A stretch of 64,000 nt of DNA from Amoebophrya sp. A120 (taxonomy: Eukaryota > Sar > Dinophyceae > Syndiniales > Amoebophryaceae): NCBI GenBank assembly GCA_905178155.1, contig CAJINV010000002.1:6056476-6120475 (forward strand). The letters run 5' to 3'. Numbering within the stretch: the first letter of the stretch is position 1; each line of letters starts with the position of its first letter. A program made the translations under genes and the position numbers. Under the pieces are notes generated by a model. It was given only the letters and a program-made list of their open reading frames with translations, was not told the origin of the DNA and made no database searches. Shown here in pieces: positions 45,167 to 55,122 of the stretch.

Positions 45167-48100
45167 TCACGCACGATATTCTCCAACAGCGTTGGTGCGC
45201 CGGCGGTGGCCAGACACTTCGTTTTCGGCTTGTTCCAGCGGTTCCAGCTCGTTCAGTTGCCGAAAAGTGTTCTTCTCCACCTCGTCCTCTTCTTCTTCTT
45301 CTCTCAGCAAATCGGACTGCGACGTCGTGGTGGACTTCCTCATTTTCCCCGCCATGGGATCTGGTATCGCAAACTCGTCCTCTGGCGGTAGACCACTCGG
45401 TGCCACGTCACGGTCCTCTTTGTGGCCACCACCAGCGAGATGATTGATGTCCTTCTTGTAAGAAGAATCTCGTCCACCGGAAGCTGTTGCAACTACATCA
45501 CGGCCAATGTTCTCATTGGTTCCACCTCCTGCTACCGGCGAAGAAGGTCCTGCTACTGCGTGATGCAATTGATCACCCTCTTGAGCTGGGTCCCCGTTGA
45601 CGACCATCAACTTCGTCGGAGAGATGGGAGGCGGAGTAGCGGAAGAAGATCTCGGTAGTTGTCCATGAAGGCCTTGCTCGATTTCTTCAGAATTCCGAAG
45701 GTGGTCGTGCTGCTTCTCGGTAATAGTGAGCTCGTCGTGCTGGTTGGCCACGGTCGTGCTCCCGGTGGTTCTACTGGTGGTAAAAGTAGTGGCGACTGTA
45801 CTCCTACTGGTTCCTCCGCGCCGATTGTCTGGAATGTTGGATGCTGGCACGGAAACAGGTGCACCAGCATTCAGTTTCTTCATCTGTGCGGTTGACACCG
45901 CGGTCGTGTGGTCCTTTTCTGCTCCAGGTGCAGCGGGCTCTGTTGTTCGTTTTCCCGATGGAGGGACAGCAATCGTTGATGGAGTGCCATCTTGCTCTTC
46001 TCGTTTCCGGAACTCCACCTCGCTCACCACTACCGGAGCGGTTTTTCTGTTTGCTCCATCAAGGAAGTGCTCGTCCGGCCGTGTTGCTGACGAACTACTA
46101 GACTTACTCGGCCGTCCTGGTACAGACACCCGTAGTGCGGTGTGGGTGTCCGATTGTACTGCGGTTGCAGCGGTGCGCCCTTTTTCCTCCACCTCGTTCC
46201 TGTGCTGCGGACGTGCTGCGCGGAGATCCGGATCCGGACTCGTTACCTTTGTTGTGCCATCGGTTTCAATGTTGGACGTGGGTGCGAGATCATTGCTGGC
46301 AGGTTCAGCATCTCCGTCGGAAGCAGATGTCTTGCAGTCAATCCCGCTCGCTTCCAATTCCAGCAAGGACATTCTGAATTTTCCAGTGATTTTTCCTCCC
46401 TTGCAATAAGTTGGCTTTGTCCTCGTGATTGTGCCGCCGGTCGGCGTCTTCTCTTCCCCGGATTTACTGAGCCAACCTCCCCAGCCCACCAATTTCCCTA
46501 CTGTGGTTAGTAGCGAGTCGCCCATGCCTTGTCTGGTCCAAAACGGTTCCGGAAAATCCTGGAGCAACGGCTGGCGTGTGTTCGCCAAATCCACGTCTAG
46601 CGCGTCGGGCTGCTTCTCGACCTCGAGCCCCTCGGCGCCGTCCAACGGGAACAAGTTGAATAGAAAAAACGCAAGAGACTGACAGTTGAGCTGCGGCTTA
46701 GAAGAAAACATAGAGGGAGTCTCCACGTAGTCGTTTCCGCTTTTGAATGGTCCGTAAAACGCTGCGGCAATAGCAACGAGAACGTCGGACCACGTCGCAG
46801 TTGGAACAAAGTTGCGTATTATATTGTACAGGGTATCTGCTCTTGCTCTAATGAAAATCCCGCCTTCCGGATCGAGCACTTCCTGCGCGTTGTAAGGGGT
46901 GCACCAATCCGGATACTGGAGAGCAGCTCGTAGCTCCGCGGGCGCTTGCCTTAGGGCGCGCGTGCTGGTCTCCCCTGTTTGCGATTTGTCGTCCAGATCC
47001 CGAATTGCAAGGTCGCAGCTGAACCCGCTTGCAGAGTATCCGGCATACAGGATGAGCTCATAGTCTTTTGTTGTTGCTCGTCCCCACAAACCAGTTTGCG
47101 AAGATGACGTCAGCAAAAAGGCGAATCTGATGAAGTGATGCTCTGCTGTATCCGATCCAACCTTGTTCAGTTGCAGTTGATGGGCTTGCACAGCTATATC
47201 GACGCCAGGATTCACTGTCCACGTCGTTGCCGTAGCACTAGTAGCAGGATCGGGCGCACCTTGGACGTAGGGTATCGTTGTCAGTTTAACGCTGAACGGC
47301 TCGACTACGGTCACGGCGCAGGTAGCGGCTGGCCTGAGGGTTACGGCCCCGAGACGTCCGAGGTACGGGCCGTCGGTACACGTAGTCTCTAAACAGGGGA
47401 GCAGTCGGTTAGAATCCGGGGGAAACGCTGGAGTGCTGCGCACGCACATATGTTCCATTTCATCGAGGCTTGTTCTTTGTTGAGGTGAAGATATTTTACT
47501 TCTGGTTGATGCGATGCCGTCCTTGTGCTGCTGCCGCTGGTTGATCGTCATCCGCATCTGCTTTATAGCTCGAAACCACTGTTGTTCTTCGAGATCCTTC
47601 GCCTCGGCATTCCCACCATCCGGAACAATGTGACTCTTCAAAAGGGTTACGCACATAGGAGAGATCTGAGCGAGTTTGTACTGACCCTCGACAAATCCTT
47701 TTCTATCACTATCGTGTTTTTCCGGGAAGATGTGGGCCAAAAACCGTTTTCGCTTCATTATGTCAGGATCCGCGGTAGGATTGACCTTGCATTCATTAGC
47801 GTCTCTGTTTTCCACTTTTCCTTTTGCTACTGTGTCCGACAACCAGCTCAAACTGTTCGCCCAGACCGTGCCGGCGTCGGGCTCGGTCACGGTACAGAGG
47901 TACAATTGCCGGGGAAGACCTGCATCTACCAAGTTGTTGTAACTAGTATATTTTTTGATCTCTTCAGGACCCGGCCCAGCATAACCACCAATGCCGCCGA
48001 CGTTCACCTTGACATGATCGGGTTCCACAGGTTCCGCTGCATGGCCACCGAAAACGGGAGCAAGGGCACCGAAAATCATCTGCAAGAAACTCGATTCCAG

Positions 48101-48175
48101 AGAGTCGACCAAGCCGAGCAACATCTTCCCAACCAGAGTAGTGGGAGCAGGTGGGTGAACCTGGCGGCGCAACAT
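45167..48175 (-). CDS. Uncharacterised 1,002-residue protein, single exon
   Basis: One open frame from ATG 48175 (MLRRQVHPPAPTTLVGKMLLGLVDSLES). The N-terminal 560 residues look folded: regular hydrophobic spacing, several Cys (CLETTCTDG, SGFSCDLAIRD, PDWCTPYNAQE) and a segment YNIIRNFVPTATWSDVLVAI followed by LNCQSLAFFLFNLFPLDG. The C-terminal 400 residues are low complexity, rich in Ser, Thr, Pro, Glu and Arg, ending in an acidic run (REEEEEDEVEKN). I do not recognise a family. No clear signal peptide or membrane helix beyond weak hydrophobic patches. The frame has no inserted element. Confidence 0.75.
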   Translation of the reverse strand: MLRRQVHPPAPTTLVGKMLLGLVDSLESSFLQMIFGALAPVFGGHAAEPVEPDHVKVNVGGIGGYAGPGPEEIKKYTSYNNLVDAGLPRQLYLCTVTEPDAGTVWANSLSWLSDTVAKGKVENRDANECKVNPTADPDIMKRKRFLAHIFPEKHDSDRKGFVEGQYKLAQISPMCVTLLKSHIVPDGGNAEAKDLEEQQWFRAIKQMRMTINQRQQHKDGIASTRSKISSPQQRTSLDEMEHMCVRSTPAFPPDSNRLLPCLETTCTDGPYLGRLGAVTLRPAATCAVTVVEPFSVKLTTIPYVQGAPDPATSATATTWTVNPGVDIAVQAHQLQLNKVGSDTAEHHFIRFAFLLTSSSQTGLWGRATTKDYELILYAGYSASGFSCDLAIRDLDDKSQTGETSTRALRQAPAELRAALQYPDWCTPYNAQEVLDPEGGIFIRARADTLYNIIRNFVPTATWSDVLVAIAAAFYGPFKSGNDYVETPSMFSSKPQLNCQSLAFFLFNLFPLDGAEGLEVEKQPDALDVDLANTRQPLLQDFPEPFWTRQGMGDSLLTTVGKLVGWGGWLSKSGEEKTPTGGTITRTKPTYCKGGKITGKFRMSLLELEASGIDCKTSASDGDAEPASNDLAPTSNIETDGTTKVTSPDPDLRAARPQHRNEVEEKGRTAATAVQSDTHTALRVSVPGRPSKSSSSSATRPDEHFLDGANRKTAPVVVSEVEFRKREEQDGTPSTIAVPPSGKRTTEPAAPGAEKDHTTAVSTAQMKKLNAGAPVSVPASNIPDNRRGGTSRSTVATTFTTSRTTGSTTVANQHDELTITEKQHDHLRNSEEIEQGLHGQLPRSSSATPPPISPTKLMVVNGDPAQEGDQLHHAVAGPSSPVAGGGTNENIGRDVVATASGGRDSSYKKDINHLAGGGHKEDRDVAPSGLPPEDEFAIPDPMAGKMRKSTTTSQSDLLREEEEEDEVEKNTFRQLNELEPLEQAENEVSGHRRRTNAVGEYRA

Positions 48176-48479
48176 CGGCTATGGAAACCTCAGTTGGAAG
48201 CTATTCAGGGTAGAAGAGATTTGTCATAACACATCGAGTCAAAAAACCGTTGCCTCGTCCTGCTCTTGTCTGCGCCTTCCCATGACGAATTCGCTTACAC
48301 AATTGGTCCACCGCTCGCGTGAATCCCTGAAGCTACGTGCTGGCGTTGAGCCTGACACATTTTTCACGTTCCCAGAAGGCTGCAGCAGCAGCACTGGGTC
48401 AGAAGTAGAAAACGCCTTAGAATACAAAAGCCAAAGCCTCAAGTTGCTGCGCGCCCTCCATAAGGGAGGCTGTCACAGT
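48176..48479. other. Short intergenic stretch
   Basis: About 300 bp between the stop of the membrane-protein gene and the start of the 1,002-residue gene. Nothing recognisable. Confidence 0.4.
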
Positions 48480-49834
48480 CTAAGCTGTGCTCTTCTTGGA
48501 TGTACAGGCGAATAAATTTCTTCCACATTGAAAGTTTTTCTTGGTTTCTTGAGGTTGCCATACGGACGACTTCTTCTTGTAGAGTACCAGAGCGGTGGAA
48601 GACGAAGAACTAGAGGTGCTGGTGGTGGTCGTTGTAGTCGTGCTGTCGTATGCATTGCAAACACGAATATATATGCCTGGGTTCTGAAGGACGAATTACA
48701 TTTGCATGTACATTGGCGCTGTGCCATGTATGAGGAGGAGCCCCCAGTGATGGGCCCTGTTTTTGTCCTCCGACAGTAAAGCCAGAAAGAAACCACGTAC
48801 GTTAGTACTTCTCGACCTTGACCACGGGTCATGGGAAAACCTCCTTTTTAAAGCGTAAAGGCAATCGAAAGCACCCCTATAATGACGCCCGCGTATTCTT
48901 TTGAGATTCAGACCCAGCCACATCCATTTGCAATGAATACGCTGCCAGTTACTACTGCGTCCAAAGCGGGAGCTGAGATGATGAGTGCTCTTGATGAAGA
49001 TTCCGAGTCGTCCACAACTACCGGTAGAGTACTCCGTTTCTCGCCCGAAGTTGCAACGCCATGTTGTACAGGGGTTCGACTAGTACCATCGTTCCTTGCA
49101 GTAGTTCTCGAGTGATCGTTCTCCATGCTGCTGGAGTCCTTCCCTTCGTTCTCGAGTGTTGTAGTAGCTTCTGTCCTCGGATCATTCTGGTGAAGACCGG
49201 AATCATGTGTAGTTGTAGTTCCCACTGGCTGTAGTGAACCATCATTCCTTCCTCCTGCATTCTTTGCCGCAACGGCAACAGCTGCACTGGCATCAACCTC
49301 GTCCGCCTCGACGTAACTTTCGCGTTCCCGGCCGCCCCCTGGCGCGTGATTTTTCTGTTGCAGCGGTTCATGAGATGAAGTCGCAGTCGCAGTAGAACGA
49401 GTTACATGTTGATGCTCATCTACATCTGGAGCTTGATGATCGTGGTCTGCGACAGCAGAAGACGCTGACACCGAATCGTCCGCTTCTGCGCCGATCGTCC
49501 TCCTGGAAGAAGAGGAGGAAAGGCTACTGCTGCCGGACGCCGAGTCTTGGTGAATCGCACGAACCATGAGTAGCTGCGGTAAGTAGTTGTGATAGCCCAA
49601 GTCGTCGCTCATCCCTCCTCGTGAAGCGAAAAACCAGCTGGCGGTCACCGGGTACCCAGGCGTCGCCCTCCACCACAATGTTGATGAAAAGTCTGTCACT
49701 ATCAAGAAGCCGCATTGAAGAGCGAGGAGGACGATGAAGCAACAACGACTGATCGATGAAAGCGGAAGAATTATAAACAGCGTGTGCTTTTTCACCATGA
49801 AGCGATGCATCGGGAGAGGACTTTTCACCGACAT
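48480..49834 (-). CDS. Uncharacterised Ser/Thr-rich secreted or membrane protein, two exons
   Basis: Exons 49834-48940 and 48643-48480 give 1,059 nt, 352 residues. The ATG at 49834 (MSVKSPLPMHRFMVKKHTLF) precedes a hydrophobic stretch CCFIVLLALQCGFLIV that is a signal anchor. The rest is low complexity with His, Asp, Ser and Thr runs. If the degenerate element at 48649-48939 is not removed the frame stops at ANGCGWV. Removing it by the common rule extends the protein through TTTTTTSTSSSSSSTALVLY to a basic tail ending CTSKKSTA. The fit to a multiple of three supports the longer form. Function unknown. Confidence 0.6.
48649..48939. mobile_element. Degenerate introner-like element, TIR family 1
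   Basis: A 291-bp element. The left end TATGCATTGCAAACACGAAT runs into ATGCCTGGGTTCTGAAGG, and the right end reverse complemented reads TATTCATTGCAAATGGATGT then GGCTGGGTCTGAA. Both are decayed forms of the family 1 repeat. The flanks TGTCG and CGCTG no longer match. Excision joins AVVTGS to GTTTTTTSTS in frame. Confidence 0.65.
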
Positions 49835-51201
49835 TGTGCTTGTCTGTTCGTGGTCCGGGAGCAAATGGAGTGGTTTTTGTATACGGTGATTTCTCTTGTC
49901 TGCGTCCTGCTGCAAGTGTTCCTTTCTGCAAAAGGGCGAATACTTGTTCCACCAAACAGGGGGGCTAGTGCTTGATGCTGGTCAATTCGTCCCCCGGGGC
50001 AATATTGTGTCGGTTGTTCAGTGTTTTTCCCGAGCACGAAACAGCTCTGTTGAAAGCCGCGAAACGGGAGTTGTCGATGAAAGTAAACAAATACTCAACA
50101 AGAGAAGCGGAAAGGGAAACGATAATGCACGGAACCGGTGATGAGAATCAAGTTGAAGTGAAAACCATGGTGATTTGTATGGGAAGCTTTGGTCTTAGAA
50201 GTGATGAACGAACAACAGGAGATGAAGCAGCAAGATGAATTCGCAGTCTTACAAGTCTAATTCTTACCTTGGTATATTCGCTACTAATTATGGAGCATTT
50301 GCAATTTTATGCAATTTTCACCTCTACACAAAATTTGCGTCTTTGTGATACCACAAGTAATATTGTATGAAATTCTGTAATTCTATACAACACGCTTGCG
50401 TACCTTATTATGTGCGATGTAATTCTTGGGCTGAGTCACTAGGTAAAGCATCTATCCGTATCGGTTATCTAGGTCATTTGGGCCTGAGACGAAAGCCGGG
50501 GGTGAGTATCGTGTGAAGATTGCTTGCATCATGCTAAGGAATATCAATTCCGGGAAAAATTACCCAAGACGGAATTTTTTTCGACATTGTTGCACATTAA
50601 AAGACGACTCAGCGCAAAAATGGATGAACAGGTCCCTTTAAGACACTTTAATTACTTTCCTCGAAAACATATGAAGAAAAGAACCGTACACATCATGTCC
50701 TCACATCAGCGCCTCAACTCACTCTCATGTTCGCTCGGCCTGCCCTGTGAAACTGATACTGAAATGAAAACAAAATAACACGACCGGCAACAAGATTTCG
50801 AAAGACCAAGCCTACACCGTCGCGCCGTTGGTTCCTCCTGTCCTAGTCCTAACCTCGTCTAACAGCGCAAAATTAAGAAAAACAAAAACTGTACTCTCAA
50901 CAATAACTTATTGGTAACTCTCGACGCTTTTTCCCTTGCAGGGCCAAAAAAAACCCTCTGCATAATTGAATCGTCGCTACAAATGCAATGGAGGAGCGGC
51001 ATGATCTCGCTGTGCTGTCGATGTATTTATGTGAAGATGAAGGTTGGCAGTGCAGAAGTACAAAACACGACAGAACATTCACCGTTCTGCAGCTGGGGGA
51101 GTTAAGATCGCCAGGCGATGTGAATCGCCGCCGTGCTGTTGTTCGTTTTTCATTCTTTTCGGTGCTTCGACGGGCGACAAGATTTTATCAAGGACTGACG
51201 A
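49835..51201. other. Intergenic, no supported gene
   Basis: About 1.4 kb. The part from 50,240 to 50,560 is AT-rich. No frame with recognisable content and no paired element ends. Confidence 0.45.
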
Positions 51202-54200
51202 TCAGCTGCAAGAAGATGTTGACTGCGCATTGAGCTCCTTCACATATGTGTCCAGGAACGCATCAAAATCGACCGTCCTTGTTGCCGTGTCATTTTCTCT
51301 TCTACCGTCTTCTCCTGCTCGATTCAGCGTAGAAGCTTCGTTTCCGTCCAAAAGTCGCAAAATGCTGTCCATCTTCCCATGCACCGACCCGGTTTCCATG
51401 AATTTCTTCAACCGCTCGCCGTTTTCCAAGCGTGCGAACCCACTGTTGCGCCAAACGTGACAGGCAAGCACCTTGTTCAACAGATAGCAGTAGTAGCTGC
51501 CGCCGTAGTGTACCAAGTGCTCAAATTTGGACAACGGCATGGGCGTCAGAAGGTTTCGCAGGGTTCGCGGTGCTTGCAGTGTGTTGTCGTTCTCCAATGC
51601 CTCGTCGGTCAAGACTAACTCGAATTTCGGAGCTCTACAGGAATTCTCGTCTGCTTGTTCACTTCCATTACTCGTCCTTCCCGCACCTGCACCTCCGATA
51701 ATTCTTCGCAGCGCCACGTGCTTTCCCAGATCCGGGAGGGAATCCAAAAGTCCAGCGGAAAGTTTTTCCCGCATGTCTTCCACGCTCGAAATCTCGGTGC
51801 CGCAGTCGTAAAATTTCTGGTCTACCAACGCAAAAAGCAGCTGCTGACACGCTTCGAGGAAGGGAAAAGCGGTCTCTGTACTGATCTCGGAAATGTGAAT
51901 GTCCTGTGCGTCACGCGGGATAGTAGTTTGACCAGGCTGTGGTCCACCTCCAGCACCTTCTCCCTGTCCGCTCCACTTTCGCATGACCGCTTCGTCCAGC
52001 ACAAAGTACTCAAATAGGTGGCTCGGGAACTCGACAAAGTCCACCGCGCCGCGCGTTCCCGACAGCGATTGCAGCTGCGTCTTACTCAGCAGCGAGTGCA
52101 CGCAGTGGCCCACCTCGTGGAAAAACGTGATCGCGGCGAGTCTGCTGATGTTTTTCTCCGGGATGCTGCACACGAGGGCGGTTTTCGGAATCACATACGC
52201 GGTTTTAGAAGTAGTATTCGCCGCGGCAGTCTGCTCTTCTTGATGCTGCACGACATGCGGGGAAGTTGTGCTGGCGTCCTCTTCGGACAAAGTCAAAGCT
52301 ACTTCTCTGGACCCTTGCAAGGTAAACTGTGCGGATTGGACGCGTTTCTCGGGCCTCGGTAATGCGTCGATGTACAGAATGCCGATAAGGGACGACGACC
52401 CCTCCTCGTCTGTTTCGCTTTTAGTCGCCTCCCTTGCAACTGTCGTCCCCTCGCGTCGCAGTTCGAATTTTCGCACACTGGCGTGCCACGTCTCGTTTTT
52501 GTGCGGTGTGACCTCGGTGAAGTTGACGTGCAGAAATTTCTGCAAAATCAAGTTCACGCCGGAGATCAAAGAGTCGTAGGTCGTGGTCGATGTGATGTTG
52601 TAAGCCGCCTTTTTTTTCTTGTTATCCACGGACGTTTTGCTCTTTTCCACGAAGTACGCAATGTCCCAGGGGTTTAAAGAAACGAAATCTGAATCTGAAT
52701 CTTTGATGTTCTGTGACCTTCCCTGCATTGCCATTTTCTCGGCGTATTTCATCTCCGCCAACTGCCGAAGCTCTTTCTTCAATCCCGGCAAAAGGGCAGC
52801 CCAGGCCTTCTCCAAAAACCGGGTCACGTTTGCGTTCGCGGTTGCGGCGGCGGAAGTTTGCGGACCGTGGTCATGTTCTTGGCGTGTAAGACCACCCTCT
52901 GCAGATTCATTCTTGCTGGATGAAATGGACAAGTCGGCACGAGCAGATGAAGAATTATTTTCCCCTTGTTCTCTGGAAGTCGTAGAATTACTAGCGAAGT
53001 TGAGAATCCCATCCCTCTGCGCGTACACGTTCCAGTTTTCGTAGTCCCGTAGTTGTGCCAGCCGGGTTCGCGTCAGCAGCAGTTCGACTAACGCGCGTTC
53101 GAGCTCCGGGTTCTCTTCTATGTGCACGACCTGAAAAATCTTCTCCCGGGCCTGTTCGATCGGACACGTTTTTAGCACCACATCCGCGAGGGCAGGATTC
53201 TCCCGCATGCGCTCGCCGCCCAGGTTGATTTCTCGGCCACCACCGGCATCTGAATTTTTTGCACTATTTTCTTCAGTAGTATTTCTTCCTCGGGAAAAGA
53301 AGCCGTACCTCTTCCCTGAGCCTGAAGTTGATGAATCCCGCTGCTCTAGGTAGGGTAGCAAGGCCCGGAAGTGGTTTCTGGAATCACGTCCTGGAGTCGC
53401 GCTCGTGGTTGGACGTAGTTGCTCTGCAGACGATGATGGGCTGGCGGCTGCTGCTGCTTGCTCCAGTCGCTTCTCGAGCTCCGCGTACGATATCCAGAAG
53501 TCCGACGAGTTCGAGTATGAAAATGAAAAAGGAAGAAACTACATAAGTATCTGTCCCGCACATCAAATCATCCAAAAAGGAAAAACGCACAACTTGGACT
53601 TACTTCTAATTGCTCCGAAAAACATTTTGATTTTACGGACGCAAACCATCTTGATTTTCATTTTACGGACGCATTCTTATGTAAATTATTCCCTTTTCCT
53701 AACCGCTGGCCATCCTGCGTTGCGGCACTGCTGTTACCGCTCTGCTGGTTTTGATTTGAGATTCCGCCGGCCAAACAGAAGGAAAGCTCCTGCTCCGTTT
53801 GCTGCAGCGCGAGACACTCCTCCTTTTTCTCCGGCGGCATGCCCACGCCCTCGTTGCCCATAGATTCGACCATGTGCCGAAAAACCGTGGCTTCCTCCAG
53901 TGACAGCGCCTCGTCGGAAGGACACGGCGGAGTGGAAGATGTCGGTCGCTCTGAAAGATCAAGATGACCAGCACCAGAATCACACTTGATGATGTCGTTC
54001 CTTTTCAACAAACGTAACTCGTGGTGCTTTTTCAAGATTTCGAACACCTCCTCATCCAAATTCACAACGGACATGTACTGCGCGATCAGGTTCACCGCGT
54101 CGTTCGCTGCGTCGTGCCACTTGCTGTCCGGCGGCGTTACATTCCGCGTCAGCTCCGCCGCCCTATGAGAGTGCATAAGTTCCGCTCCCCCTCCACCTCA

Positions 54201-55122
54201 TTTGGATGTTGGCATCCACAGCAACACAAGCTCTGGCTGGGCAAAGATCAACTCAAGATGCAGCTTGCCTCTGCATGACAAACTGACTACCGATTCTCGT
54301 GGTGTTTGGTATTTTGCATGACAAATGAGGATCAAGGGGGGCTGTGCACTCTCATACGCGTCCGCGATGTTGCACAAACTCGCTGACACGTTGTCCAGAG
54401 TGCGCAGAAGCGTTTTGGTACTCATCATCGGAGGGAGAGGCTGGCTGGCAGAAGATGAAGAGAGCGGAGGAGAATTCCTCTGATCTTGCTCTTGGCCCTG
54501 CCCCCGCGCTTGAATTCTATCCTCTTCTGTCGCTAAGTTTTGCTCTTGTAAAAATTCCGACGATGAAGCACGTTCAAACCAGGCCTGGTTCACGCGTTTC
54601 AATTCCTTCATTTCTTCATCCGCGAAATCCACCACTGCCTGCGCGAGCTTCGGGAAATCTGCCGGCCGCTGCAGCTCGGGAATATCGAGAAAATTGTTGT
54701 AGTTTCTGGTGTGAAGATGATACGGAGTCGTGAAGGTCTTGGCCTTGCTGTTGCTGTGCGCATGAGAACGAAGACCCGAGTGGCTTGCGATCGTCCCGTG
54801 CCTGTCCGCACTGTGCTGTTGCCCTCCGTGTTGACCCGAAGTGGAAGCGAAAAGACTGCGACCACCGGCGACCTCACTAAGCGGCAGACCCGTTTTGGGG
54901 CAAAGGCGAGAAGATCTTGTGCTACTTTCAGGCGCAGTTTCGTCGTTGTTCCCTCTGTTGTTAATTTCAGCCGCCCTTGAGGACGTCGTCCCCAGATTCG
55001 TAGACGTACTGCCGGAAAAAAAGTCCGTCACCCGGGCACGAATGTTACTCGCTATGGAAGCAGAGGAAGAAGAGGATGAGGACGATGAAGAGAAGGGTTA
55101 TCCAAAGCGCAAATGCATACAT
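51202..55122 (-). CDS. M3-family metallopeptidase, mitochondrial-intermediate-peptidase-like, with N-terminal anchor
   Basis: Exons 55122-55049, 55008-54357, 54158-53667 and 53538-51202 give 3,555 nt, 1,184 residues. The zinc site is HEVGH (about residue 880, near 52,110), followed by SGTRGAVDFVEFPSHLFEYF, where the Glu is the third zinc ligand. This block and the closing KFEHLVHYGGSYYCYLLNKVLACHVW match the MIP branch of family M3 (oligopeptidases). The N-terminal TLDNVSASLCNIADAAELTRNV also fits the M3 helical domain. The first exon encodes MYAFALWITLLFIVLILFF, a strong membrane anchor rather than a mitochondrial presequence, so the enzyme may act in the secretory pathway. Low-complexity insertions make it longer than the usual 700 residues. 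Introns: 40-nt GT-AG, one inserted element, 128-nt GT-AG. Confidence 0.85.
53539..53666 (-). other. GT-AG intron of 128 nt with duplicated donor-like repeat
   Basis: On the coding strand it starts GTAAAATGAAAATC and ends TTATGTAG. The donor context TGCGTCCGTAAAAT occurs twice, at about 53,660-53,672 and again inside the intron at about 53,631-53,643. The join is inferred from frame (HKNAS to FLPFSFSYSNSSDFW) and could be a few residues different. Confidence 0.55.
54164..54356. mobile_element. Introner-like element, TIR family 4
   Basis: A 193-bp element with ends TATGAGAGTGCATAAGTTCC and (reverse complement) TATGAGAGTGCACAGCCCCC. The flanks CGCCC and CGCGT share only three of five bases. Excision joins CNIADA to AELTRNV, inside the conserved helical domain of the peptidase. 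Confidence 0.82.
55009..55048 (-). other. Very short 40-nt GT-AG intron
   Basis: On the coding strand it runs GTAACATTCG...TTTTTTTCCGGCAG, with a clear pyrimidine tract before the AG. Removing it links the anchor-encoding first exon (MYAFALWITLLF...CFHS) to DTSTNLGTTSSRAAE in frame. Unspliced, the anchor frame stops two codons later. Confidence 0.7.

Noticed and set aside
53516-53700. A further TIR element in the M3 peptidase gene
   Set aside because: A GAAAAAGGAA...TACATAAG inverted pair exists, but there is no ATA end or duplication, and a GT-AG intron (53539-53666) explains the frame change.
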